A stretch of 64,000 nt of DNA. Origin: Rhodeus uyekii. Lineage: Eukaryota; Chordata; Actinopteri; Cypriniformes; Acheilognathidae. Below, in pieces: positions 11,655 through 25,400 of the stretch. The translations under genes were made by a program, and so were the position numbers. Where the stretch lies: positions 3,299,001-3,363,000 of the forward strand of contig JAWRVZ010000025.1 of assembly GCA_037043235.1 (NCBI GenBank). Direction: 5' to 3'. The notes beneath the pieces are model-generated. The model was not told where the DNA came from, did not search any database, and saw only the letters and a program-made list of their open reading frames with translations. Numbering within the stretch: the first letter of the stretch is position 1; every line of letters starts with the position of its first letter.

Positions 11655-14600
11655 ATGGCGTTTGAGGGTGAGTATCATCACTGACCAGCGTGCGTATAGT
11701 ACACCGTGATCTTTATTGCTAACAAAATGTAACCGGGTCGCGTTTGAACGCACTTTCCGCGTGACGTTCTTAGTAATGTTAAACGTAAGAGATGTTATTG
11801 GTAAGTGTAAGTTTAAATGCATTTTGACGTGGCCATAGATGGTTATGTGCTACTGCACCAATGCGGAGAGCCATATAGAGTAACGCAAGCGTGCTGCTGA
11901 AATGACAGCTAAATGCAATAGCACAATGACGCGTTTTTAACGAAGTAGATAAAGTCTTCATTTAGAGCGTGCTGAAGTTTTTGTCTGTTTATTTATTTTT
12001 GTTATTATGTCGTCGCGTTATGAAAGCGACAGTGTTTATAACAACATGTGAGCGATGTCCCCATCTGTTCTTCACGTGTTTGACCCACCAGGTGGTCTCG
12101 TAAAGTTAGTAATGCTACAAGATGGCTTACTTACGGATACATTGTCCTCTTCAGTGAATTTTGATATTATAAACAAGAACAATGTCATTGCAAAAATATA
12201 TATCTGAAGGATTTTGACAGATATTATAGCTTTTATAAATGCACACTTTACAGTTCATGGTACTGCAAGATAACATGATATTGACATGCTACTCCAATTT
12301 GATTACCATAGTACCTTCTTTTTATTTAATGTGTTTATAATATATATATATATATATATACACACATACATATTAACCAAAACTCAGCCTACATGTTCAG
12401 ATTAAACACATTATAAAAAATAAAATAAAAAACTCACAACACCAAATAACTTGGATATAGGCTTGAAAATTAGAAGTGGAAATGACTGAGACAGTAAGGC
12501 AAAATTTCCTTTAAAATATCCACACTTCCACTCATGTCTTGTCTATTTCTTCCAAGGAACACAAAAGGAGAATTGTGACGTTAATTCAACATTTTTAGTT
12601 TGTTTTTAACTAATAGTTATATTTTACTCTGTTCCATTACTAAAAACGATTTTTAATAGCTTTAGTTATGGTTAACAATAAGTCAAGTCACCTTTGTTTA
12701 TATAGATAGAACTTTACACAACACATATTGTTTCAAAGCAGCTTTACAGTGATAACAGCATTTCGGCTGCTGTTCAGCTGAAGTCAGTTCAGCGTTGATT
12801 CAGTTCTGTTGTAAAGATCATTAATTATTAAATTTGTTAATTTGATCTATAAAGCAGTTCTGAAAAGAAATCATCATCATCCAGCTCAGTTCAGTTCTTA
12901 TACAACAACGTCAGTACGGTCAGATCAATAATATTGTTTAAAATGAAGTGTCCCCAACTAAGCAAGCCACAGGAAACAGTGGCAAGGAACCCAAAATCCT
13001 TCAGGTGACAGAATGAAGACAAAAACAAAATTGCTTGAAGATAGATTCATCACGGTGCTATGGAGCTGAACCTGGCCATAGGGTCTGTGCAGAGCACGTA
13101 TAGTCTTTGCTGAGGATGTGCGCCGATGTTTGCCGATGAGGCCTTCACAGGAGATTGTCTAATTAACTGTCTTTGCTGACTTTCAGAGCTAAGTTGTGGC
13201 TGTGTCTAGGTGCCAGATCCGACTTACTACGATAAACTTGGGATAAGGATGAGAGTCATGAGACAAACAGACTAATAGTAATTTGTTAGGTTATCTGTTA
13301 GGTTAAATATATTTCTTTTTTAATCTAGATTTAAACTAGAGTGTGTCTGCTTCCCGAACAAGACTGCTCCAGAGTTTGGGTGCTAAGTAGAAAAAGGATC
13401 TTCCACAAGCAGTTGGTTTTGATATTCTAGGTATTATCAACTTGATTGTAATAGACATTAATTACTATAATGTGTTAAGAGCTTGTTGAAGTACTGGGAA
13501 TCTAAACCATTTACTGCTTATTAGCAATATTTTAAAATGCTGACAGAACTGTGCTAATATGCTCATACTTACTGGTTCTGGTAAGAACTCAATCTGCTGT
13601 GTTTTGGACCAGCTGGAGTTTGTTTACTAAGCGTGCAGAGCAACCACCCAGTAAAGTACTACAATAATCTAGCCTTGAGGTCATGAACGCATGAACTAAC
13701 TTTTCTGCATTCAGCGTCAATAATAAATGTTCTCTCATAAATAAGCAATTTTTTCTGAGGAAGATCTTTGCAATGAATCAGTTGATAAAATGAACAAATC
13801 TAATCTGAATGATTCCTTTTTTTCTGCACGGTAAAAAAAGGTAACGCAAAAATTATAACATTAAAATGAACTGGTACTACTCAAGTCAAAAATATATAGC
13901 ATCGCTGAACCAACCTATATGCATAAATGTATACCAATAAAACTAATTTGTAGTTTTGTAGTTTAAGAGTGTAAAAGAGTAGTTTATGGTATCAATTGCT
14001 CATTACCACTTTTTACGGTATGGTGGGGCTACAACATTTAGTCACCATTCATTTCCATTGCATAGAAAAGACAGACAAGGACATTTTTCAAAACACTTAC
14101 TTTGTGTTTTCAAAGAAATAACAAAGTCATACGGTTTTAGAACAACATGAGGAGTAAATAATCAGAGAAATGTTTTGATACAGTGATTCATTTCTGCGGG
14201 AACTATTGCTTTAGGAATAGGATTGTGACTAATAATAGTATTATTAATATAGTGACAATATTAATGGAAAGAAAATGGAAGACCTTGAGCCAGAAAGGTA
14301 TAGTGTAGCACACTGTGTATAAAAGGATGCTGCTTCAAAAGTGTGTAAGTGAGATGTGCATCTTCATTAATCAAAATTTCACAGCAACATTTTAACAGCA
14401 ACTTGCTTTGAACAGTGTCACTGGTGTGCATGTAGAAAATTAATTGTAAGATCAATGTCAGTGACATAACCGCATAGCTATGACATCAAAGAGAGTCAGT
14501 TGGCTCATTCTTGATCACAAGTGCTATCTTAAAAGAGCTACATCCTGTCCTCAGGTGGGGGGCGGAGCTGTGGTGTTCATGAACTCATCTGCGCTAGACG

Positions 14601-16426
14601 AGGTGAGAGCATCTACCTATTGCATGATAACATGCACCAATTGTGCCTGAATATTTACTGTGTTATTGCTTTATACTTTTGAAACGATATTTGCTTATCT
14701 ACAAGCAAATATTTTGTACCCCTTCACATCAATTATGAATAGCCTATCAAGTTTCGTGAACAAAAACAGTGTCATTATTAATTCATTTCATAGGATTACG
14801 TTACGAGCCGGAAGCCATATGTGTAAACAACACAATTTCTACTACTTAGTCGCTGATATTTAAATAATCATGTCGTTGTCTCCTAAAACAGCCACAGAGC
14901 AAAAGGGGAAGATTTGTTACAAACGAGTTGGCAGCAGTGAAAGATTATGAGTGACTATGAAAGTCAAATATTGATTGTTGCGGCTTTGCCTTATGGGATT
15001 TGGATTAGCAAAATTGCATTTGCTTACATTATCACATATTGGATAACTCACAGATCTGAGAAATATATTGTTAAGTATATGCAAAAAGATATTTGCTATT
15101 GCCATGTACAGTACAAAATGCTATTTAGTGTAATAAAGCACTGCAAACAGTGTTTTATAGCCTAAACTTGGTGTTTCAAATTATATGCCCCTCTATCGAT
15201 GATGCAATTATTATAAGGACATGTGTTTGCCACTTATATACCTGTTTCAATTTAATGTAGGATAGGTTCCAATGGAAGGTCCGATGGTATTGTGTGCACA
15301 AAGTGTGAAGGGGCATCCGATTACCTTAGACTAATGAATTATTCAGCACTGGGAGAGATAGATTGAAGACGGGAGCTATAGGTTCACTCACTGCAAGAGA
15401 TGGAAGGCAAAACCTTTTAAATGTCATGGTCTAACTGATCTATGAGGAATAAAACACATTGACAGAGGAGATATAAAGGCATTATTGTTCACAAACTGAC
15501 TGAACAAAGGGATCATTGAAGACATAAGAGACATTGATGGACTCCTGTTACCTGCAGATTGCGGTAATATTTGCTGGAGTGTTGAGTGCTTTTACATTAT
15601 TGCTGATCGTAATGCACCGTTAAGTTTAAATAAACTGTGGTCCAATGTATATTTCATGGTCTGTTGAAGAAGCAGAGAAAGTCTGTGCTTTACACTCATG
15701 TTGAAATAGGATGTTCAGTAAATATTTATATTCAAACCTTCTTATCTTGCGAAATAGAAGCATCTTCATTAGTGGTCATAACCTTTGGTCCACCCATTTG
15801 TTTTAGGTTTTTATTTGTCTCTTGAAAAGAGTGACTAAAGTAGGATTTATTTTCTAAGTGAGTCGCCATTGTACAGGTTTAACTGTAGTTAAACTTGCTC
15901 TTTTAGCAATCTTATGTAATGTGGAGAACATCAAATTGACTGAAACTTTAATAATCATACCCTGAATGGCTAATGTCTAGTCATCTTTCCATGTTAATAC
16001 AATAATAAAGATAATGTTGCAATGTGTGATTTGTTTAAGAATGTAACTTTTCCTTTAAGAAAACTATACCACGCTTTGTTGCCTTGTCATTACTTGAGTA
16101 ACTCATGAGAGCATTCATCACCATCTACATTGCTTATCTGTTATCTAAGGTAGATCAAGTTCTCAGCTCTTGACCTTTACTTTCTCAGCTTTTGTCCTCC
16201 AACCCTATGCTTTCTCTGTTTCTCTTTTTTTCCTTTAGTATCTCCTGAACTGCTAGGTGTCCTGTCCTCCATTGCTTTCTTCATGGCCGTGATCGCTCTG
16301 TTTTTTCTTTACCTCAGCAGCAAGCTGTCAGTGGAGAACCCAAGCAGTGATCTGCCACATTTTGAAGGTTTTAACACGGATTTGCAAGGTAAATACTTAG
16401 AGAGTTTTCTATCAATATGCACACTG

Positions 16427-16483
<57 letters not shown>

Positions 16484-19400
16484 GTGTGTGTGGCTGTGTA
16501 TCAAATCTAAAGGACTGAGTATACTCCATTTTCAGTGTTTTCTTTGTCTGTTTAAAAAATGTCCTAATTGAAAGAAACAAAGTTGGGAAAAAAGACTGCA
16601 TCTAATATTTGGTCATAATATAGAGAAATTGAGGGTTTTTTTGTTTTTAGATTTTTTTTTTGTAGGCCGGTTTTTCATCAGATTTTTTCATCTTTGACCT
16701 GGAACACCACAAGTGTGATTTTGTGCCATTTTGTACAAGATAAATGCATTCCAAAACAAACATCTTAGTTAAACATTAAAACACACTAGTGTGATAAATT
16801 GTATAGAATATTTGAATACATTTTATTCAATATTGTCAAAATGGCCCACAAATAATGCTTTTTTTCAAACCTTTAGGTGCACAAGCTCAGATAAAGGAGG
16901 CCTATGATAAATCAGATCCAAAAAGAAATACAAAATCTGTTAACAATACTAGTTAATTTATGTTTACCGGTCATTTTTGACCAGGAAAACCACAAGTGTA
17001 ACAACAAAAAATTCTCAAAAAGATTTTGGGGAAGTTGTTATACAGTGGATTAGTAAAGTCACTAAGTTTTATTCCAATGCAATAGTGTTAACTAGCATGT
17101 TCGGGGAAAAGAAAATCCTCTCCGGTTCAAAATGACCCAAACATGACCTGCGAGTCTTTCTAGCATTTCTAGACATCAAGGTTCAATTAAAATTATCACT
17201 ATTACTTAAATTATTAAAAGCAAATTGATCTGGGAGCAGGTTGGCCTTTTAGGCAGCCTATATCAATACAGCTTAATAGGTTTTAAAACCCCTATATATC
17301 CTCCTTCCTTAAATAGTAGATGCTTACAAAGTAAATTTTACTGATACAATATACTGAAGATTAACATACAAGCTGACTCTTCAACAGAATTTGTGGTCAG
17401 TTAGCAGACACACACCAAAGGCACAGAGCAATGGCATTTTTCAAGAGCTTCCAACAGAGTCTCCCTTCCGTCAGTTCCCTTCTGGACTCTGTCTCAAACA
17501 CTGTCTCGACTGCTGTGGACGATTTGTCCTCTGCCGTGAGTGACGTCACCTACACTGTTAGTGACCAACTGACAGAGCAGGTTAATACAATCATCAATAA
17601 AGTGCAGACTGAAGAGGATGAGAAAAAGGAGGCTGAAGGGTCTTCTGATGAAATACAAAAGGAGAAGAGAAACAGCAAGCTGAAGCGGCAGGAGACCGAA
17701 GCTGCAGACACCGATGGAGAAGGTCGAAAGAGCCGGAAATCAAAAAAGAACTCTATGTGGACACTTGAAGTAGATGAAGAGGAAATCCAGAGAGAGAAAG
17801 AAAGACAAGAGCAAGCAAGAAAAGCTGAGGAGGATGAGTGGGAGTGGTGTTACGCCCCTGCTAAAGGATGGTATCGTAAAAGGAGGGACCCAAACCAGCC
17901 ACAAAGCTCATCTCAGAGCACAGACAACCAGAACATGAACAGTGACCAAGCATCACAAAACGTAGAGTCCAGCAAACACAAAAATCATGGTGACAACCAA
18001 AATGCTAATGGGACGCACCTAAATGATGGTCTGGAAGAACAGGACTCTCAGGAAATGTCTGGTGTTAAATCAACATCAAAGTATGAAAAGAATGGAGAGC
18101 ATAATAGTGTTGAGGAAGATACAACACTATCTAAAGGCAGAAGAATAGATAGAAATGAAGAAGACGAAGACAACACGTCATGTGAAGAAGGTAAAATATC
18201 AAAACCGAAGAAGAAAGGACAAGTTTATAGTGATGAAGAACAGGATGAGGGCATTCAGGACTCAAAGTCAAAGGCAAAGAAAGACAAAGAGGGTAAAGGT
18301 GAGAGTGAATGCTGGAATTGCTGTGCTGTGCTCTTCTGACAGGATGGTTCTCTTTGGTTTCTCATTGAACACTTTGAATAGGTTTTAACCAAGGACACAG
18401 GTTTTAAAACCTTTCTCTTCACATTATTTTTCTGTTATACCCCTGACGAAGCCTGTGTTTCTCAAAAGCATATCTAAGAACCTTTCGCACCAATGGTCTC
18501 TACGATTAACATAGCTCACAATGCTTTTGAGAAACAAAAGGGGAAGACGATCTGGAAAATTGTCACATGGCCAGGGTGACCCAGTAGGGACTATTGCAGT
18601 GGTCCCAAACCCTGGTCCTAGATTACACCCAACACTACACGTTTTGGATGCTTCCCTTATCTGACACACTGGCTGCATCTGAAATTGCATATTCCCCACT
18701 ACTAGGCAATGTAACAAAAGAAGGATGTCCGAATTCACAGTATTCATAAAAGATTAGGCAAAAGTACCTGGATGATTTGGAATGATTCTGAAGTGTGCAT
18801 ACAATGGACTCTATCTCATGAGGCCACGTGAGAGGATTTGTGATGCAACTAACGCTGGTAGGTCACATAGTAACGACAGCATAGTGAACGTAATATGTCC
18901 AGAATAGATTCATACTACAGACACTCATTCTATATAGAACTTAAATTTTTCGCAGTAGTGATGTAATTTGTGATTTCAGATGCAGCCATTCATTTCAGGT
19001 CTTGGAGTCTCTACTACTCATCTAATGAGTTGATTCAGGTGTGTTTAATTAGGGAGACCGAATGTGCAGAGTGTTGGGTCTCCAGGACCAGGATTGAAAA
19101 CCACAGGCTTTGTCCATGGACATTCAGTCTTGTACCTGGAGAGCTGAAAATCTGACCTCCAATCTTTGCCTGATACAGACTGTGTGATTTCGTCAATTCT
19201 ATTAGAACACTTCTTATTACAAATCATGCTGTACGACATGGATCTGATAAATCTGGATACGATATGTATGTAGACTGTACGATTATAACACCTATTGAAT
19301 TATAGGCTACAATGCAAGTTAGTATTGGAGAATAAAACATCATCAGTATATGCTAGTGGTAAATAAATGGAGGAAGATGAGTCGAACTTTGGCAATTGTG

Positions 19401-22400
19401 GTTTTTATGTAAGGTGGAAAAAAGAGGAGGAAGTTAAAGAGAAGAATATGGCCAGGATGGTCATAGCTAGGGAATAGAGGCCAACTTGGCAAGCCAATAT
19501 TGCAAATGCGGATAATAAGTTTTAGTACCATGTCGCATTGATTGATGCACAAAACTCATATTGCATTTTTATTAGCTAATCAGTAGACGTAGGTCGTAGA
19601 AGCAAACACACTGTGAGATGATCATGCTAAGTTTCTGACACTGCCAGAAAAGTATGACAGGCTATTTTTGGTCATAGTGGCCGTCTTTGAACTTCTCTCA
19701 CTGTATGATGCAGGACCACCATTTAGGAGACACGATCACAGAAATCCCCATGATTGGTCATTTTTCGTCGATGACAGCCGGAAATCATACAGTGTAGACC
19801 GGGCAAGAATCAAATACACCTGAACCAGAAAATGTATATCTTAAGGAACACTTAATAATTACAAACATGTGTTTTGATGCAGGCTTGGAACTGAACTCAT
19901 ATGGTGCGTCTCAGTCAGGGCCTGAGCTCTTGAACCAGTATATTGTATTTACGAATTTCACGTGTTTCGAATTTCACATTTCACGATGACACTGTTAAGG
20001 ACCCTGGTTCACTACTCTTTGGGACAGTGATTACTCAATTTCCGGCAACATGACTATGTACAACATCTACACATAACATTGTAGAACATTACTGCTGGTA
20101 TGAATCAACAACAGGTGGAAGTTATATCCTTTCGATAGTTAATTATAAATGTTAAGAGCAGGGAGAGCAGCGATAAGGTATAAGAACCACATAAGGTATT
20201 GTGATATTATTAATGTTCTTATTAACACAAATTTAATGTGACAACAGTTTGAGAAAATGAGTCTAAATCGGAAGGCCAGATACTGACAGGGCGACAGGAG
20301 GAGCTGGGGATGGAGGAGGGTAATTAGCTCCTGAGCAACGTGGTAAAGCTACTGATAATACTGAATGAATCTTGTGTAGGGATGCTGTGATAGGCCTCAT
20401 ATTCTTATAGGTGGATGTGGATCAGCTGAGAGTCAGCTGATGGGAGCTTGACTAATGTTACCTGCCAGAACTGCTTCAGAAATGTGATGTAATTTCCAGT
20501 AAAGGAGCAAAGGAGTTTTGTGCACCATGGGATTTTTTTGTCATGAATTTTTCATGATTGATACAGCCCATATAATGGCCAACTCCTTGATCTGTGCTCT
20601 GACTACTTAACTAGGGACCTAATTGAGACGCACCAATAAATTATGTTCCAAGCCTTGTGAATTTTAGTGATGTTCCTGCCTTTACTGTTTTCCTTTTTAT
20701 AGGTGAAGAGTGTAATGTTTTCAGTTAAATAAATACTTCTAAATCTCAATTTGACAATGACTAGACGTGAACCATTTATTGGTTGTCAAATTCTAGATTA
20801 AAAAAGATGGCAATTTTGCAGCAGGACTACCTGCTTGCTCAAACACTGTAAGTGTTCTTGGGGTGTGGAGCAAGAGTGTTTGGGAAACGTGTTTGGAAAC
20901 AGTCATTTTTGTTTGATGCCATAATTGTCACAGGAATTACACACTTCACCTTTATAAATTCTGTTAGCCTCAGTGTTGTGCCAAACCTTGCTAAAGCAAA
21001 AGGAAGAATGTTTGAATATTAGATGCAAATGCAATCATTATTTTGCTAGTGTTGTAAAGATTCTTCAAAACATAGTCTTAAAATAAGATATGTATGGTTT
21101 TTAAATTACAAGAGTGTGAGACATTAACAAGGACTCTTTCTCCTTTTGCACACCACTGATCTGCAAAAAGTTTACAGTAGGGAATTTTTAGAATCTGAAT
21201 TTGACTGTAGGTTTTCTCTGTTCTTTCATAGATGTGGATTGTCCAGATAAAGGATACTCAGAGAGTGAGGACGAAACACCAAAACAACACAAAGACTCTC
21301 ACCAAAGAAGTGGGTGGAGAAACAGGGATGCTGAAAATGAGGATTGCAGCAGCGAAGCCTCAGCGGAGCAGGGTAAATATTGCACAGTGTCTGACTGATG
21401 AAATAATCTTAATTATGCTGCAATCAGGATGTAATAATTTTGCATTTCTGTCTCACTAACTAGTTAAAAGGAAAAAAGGTTCAAGTTCCCTGAATGAACT
21501 TCAGCCTCCACCATACCGGGACAAAGATGATCTCAAGTGTGGCTCAAGGGGCCGCAGTGATTCGGCAGAGGGCAGTGAAAGTGAGGGCAGTGAAGAACCT
21601 GAGGACACAGAAAGTTACCTGAATAAGGGCTATGAGGAGGACGCACCCAGTGACAGTACAGCCGTTTTGGGCCCGGAGGTGAGCGACTCGACCCGTCGTT
21701 TCCGATGTGTTCTTCTATGAGAGTTCTGGCCCCACCCTCCGATGCTCATATTCACAAATGAAACTATTAAATTCCACACAGTGTTATGTTTCCAAGAAAG
21801 CTGTTCACTTCAGTTTATGTTATAACAAACATTTGCAAATGTTTTTTTTTTCACAAATGTCTTGTTTTTTGACTTTTTTTTTTTTCTTTGAGTCAAAGTG
21901 TGATCATCCATGATAATTATTCAACGCCAAACTGATAAACTATGACACCTGTCATCCATTTCTCCATGTTTTGTTTTTTTACATTCTGTTTATTTGGATT
22001 CCCATTCATTAGTGTCCTCTCTTTTAGAGACCATTGTAAAGTAATATTTTCAGCTGTTTATTAAAATATCACTTCATTGTCACATGAATGAGTCATATCA
22101 CTAATGGTTTAATTATGAGGAGCAAGGACTTCAGTTCATGGATTCTCAGGCTGGGGTTTGGTTCATTCTGGCCATATCTGGTAAGTTTGCCTTTGAGTTT
22201 GCTTGTGATTGGAGACACTGAAAGCCTGAATGAAAGATATAGACTTCTTGTACGTGAAGCCGGGTTACTGCAAGGTACTCCAAAATTCAGAGTGCTTGAT
22301 GTTTTGGTGATAAAGTTCCATTAAACTCATCCTCAAATTGTAAGTCGCTTTGGATAAAAGCGTCTGCTAAATGAGTAAATGTAAATGTAAACTGTATACT

Positions 22401-25400
22401 GTAACCCTAAAAACTTAAACTTAAAACTTACTTCTCAGTCAAAAAAAGAGCATTTACTCAAACTACGGCCCTGTTTAGACCTGGTTTTAAGATGCGTTTT
22501 GGTTGATCAAATCACAAGTGGATGATGCTAAATACAGGTTTAAATGGGGTCTAAAAGGTTTTGAGCTTGTTCACTTTCGCCACTTCTAGAGGTAGTCGAA
22601 AACACATTTCACCAGATTGCTTTCGTAGTGTAAATGCTCTTGTGATCGAACGCAGTCAAACAGCCACAAAAAGACTGCCTACTGACTTTATGGGAACCGT
22701 TGTAGCCAAACAGGATTAAAACTTTGTCAGCTGGAGACCCAAGTTTAGTTTGAGGACAAAAAAAATTACCAAGCACAATGTTCTCTCAGAATTCCTGATT
22801 TCTAACACGCGCTCTTAGTGTTCGGCATGGTCTATCAGAGCAGAAACTGCTGCTCTCAGTATGTTTTTCCGTGCATGTAAATTACGACAGCTTATTTTGT
22901 CCATTATATCGAAAGATCTGAAAATACCAGGACGATTTACAAGCGTTTACAAGAGTAAAATGAAAAGTTAAGTTTGGATGCATGTAGCATTGATTTATAA
23001 ACAGATTGATTACAAAGATGTCTTAAAGTGCAGCAGTAAAATGGTCAGATTATTTCTAAGAGTTAGCAGAAAGGTGGAAAACAATCATAAACAATAAATT
23101 ATTACTTCAAGAGAAGAAAAGATGACTAAACAAAATGATATACCTTGCCTTGTCACCAACATGGGCTCCCTCAAGAATTTTGAGCGTGAACATCCATAAA
23201 TTTAATTTCTGAAGAAAAATAATTATAAATTTCCCCCATCCAACTTGCCCCATCTTTCCCTTTCTCTGATAGGATACCTTAATCCCACCCCTTCCAGAAA
23301 CATATGAACCAGAGGCATTGGGGAAATATGGCACACTAGATGTGGCCTTCGAATATGACCCTGGAGAACAACGGCTTGCGGTGACAGTGACTGCTGCCAC
23401 AGATATCCCAACACTTAAGAGCACAGGGAACATTTCCTGGCAGGTCCACCTGGTTTTACTACCCACCAAGAAACAGAGAGCCAAAACAGGAGTGCAGAAG
23501 GGACCCTGTCCTGTCTTCACAGAAACATTTCGGTTCTCATGCGTGGAGCAGGAAGCCTTGGGGGACTATGCAGTCCGGTTTCGTCTCTACAGTGTGCGGC
23601 GCATGAAAAAGGAGAAGGTCCTCGGGGAGAAGGTGTTCTACTTAACCAAACTCAATCTACAGGGCAAGCTCGCTCTGCCTGTCACACTGGAGCCTGGCAC
23701 CTCAGTTCCTGTAAGCAGTGTTTGTGTGCATTTAGTATGCTTTTTCATAACAATCCAATTTATAATGGTAATCTTGTAGTTTCACTGTTCTTCAGGGTTG
23801 CGGATCAGTGGTGAGTGTCTCTCGGAGTGCGGGAGCTCTCTCGTATCGTTCCACGGGCGACTCCTCCACTCCGGAGCTTCTTCTGGGTCTCCTCTACAAC
23901 TCCACCACTGGAAGGCTATCCGCTGAGGTTATTAAGGGCAACCATTTTAAAAACTCTGCCACTGATAAACTGCCAAGTAAGAAATGCCTCTGCATAATCC
24001 TTTTAAAATCAAACCTGTTTCATGCATGTGCAGTCTTAATGTTTTTTCCCTTTCTCTGTGTTCTGCTTGTAATTGAACTGCTCTCTTTTTATCTGTCACT
24101 ATCATATTCCTTTTTCTGTGTCCTGTCCTGTAGTTGGCCTGTTTTGTTGTGTAAAACACTTCATTAGTGGGCAACTGTATATCATGAGAGGTAAGTTTAT
24201 TGCCATGTCGAAATGTCAAAACCACCCATTTAACAGACTCAACATCTTTACCTGCTGTCTGGAACTGCCTCAACATTTATTACCGATGTGCATTTAGTCA
24301 AGTTATAGTATACTGTATTTGCAAGCTGTATCCTGTAGATCTTGTAGAATACACACAGCCAGACAAAAAATCTGTTGTTGAGTGCTTCTCAAACAGAAGG
24401 CTGCATACTAGTAAGGTTGCGTATCGGTTGCCACATCATCAAGCGCCACCATCTCAATTTGTATCCTTTGCATCCTTCAATCACCCACAATCTTTTGCAC
24501 ACATTCCAAGTCATGAAAAAGAACTGACAGAGCTTCATGTTATCTTTTGGTATGATATAAATTAAGCACACTAAACTGCCAATAATGTAAGCCGCTTGGA
24601 GAACACAGACTGTTTCATTTGAGAAGCATCCATTTTCTTCCTGTGGCTGTTCTCTAGAATAATTTGTCAAATGACATTTAAAGCTCAGTTGATTGGCTCA
24701 AAACAATCAGGTTGCAGAAATAAGTTCCCATGATTAAAGATTTCTACTTGCATACTTCTGTGGGGAGAATGGGAATGTAAACAGTTAGCTTTTTCTAACT
24801 AGCCTCAAAAGAGAAAGGCATTTGTGAGATTTATAGAAACAGTTGAAGTATAATTCCTCAGGACACCTATTTATTTCAGTGATGTCACGTGATAGAAACA
24901 TGAGGGATATTTATGAGTGGTTAAAAATCAACTATTGGTGAATCATAATTTATATACAAATTATACTTGTACTAACTGTACTGCAATTGTGATGTCAATA
25001 TAAGCATCTTGCTAACACTACTAAAGCAACTTTGCAAAAACATTCATTGATTCAGTTTTTCAACAACACAAATGTTAAAATTCCTTGTGTTGAAAGTAAA
25101 GTTTTTAATGTTGTTTATACAGGGGTTGGCCAATGAAACTGAAACACCTGATTTTAGACCACAATAATTTATTAGTATAGTGTAGGGCCTCCTTTTGCAG
25201 CCAAACAGAATCAATGTGTTGAGAATGACCGATACAGTACTTCACAGTGTCCAGAGGGATTTTGAGCCATTCGTGTTCCAGAAAAATGGAACATTTGGTA
25301 GACATCACTCTGTGATGCTGGTGGAGGAACATGTTTCCTGACTTGCTTTTTCAAAACTTCCCAAAGTGGCTTGATAATATATATATCTGGTGACTGTGCA

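Noticed and set aside
11468..11709. Three overlapping open frames before syt14 exon 1
   Set aside because: They span the C/T-rich leader and the poly-C run and read into the exon 1 donor; they are composition artefacts.
16388..16510. Exon 3 frame of syt14 continuing to a YIYI/VCVC-rich end
   Set aside because: It runs through a microsatellite after a good splice donor; it is intron read-through.
18310..18339. CaaX-type prenylation at the end of the 302-residue alternative syt14 frame
   Set aside because: The cysteines are five and six residues from the end, not four, so the CaaX rule is not met.
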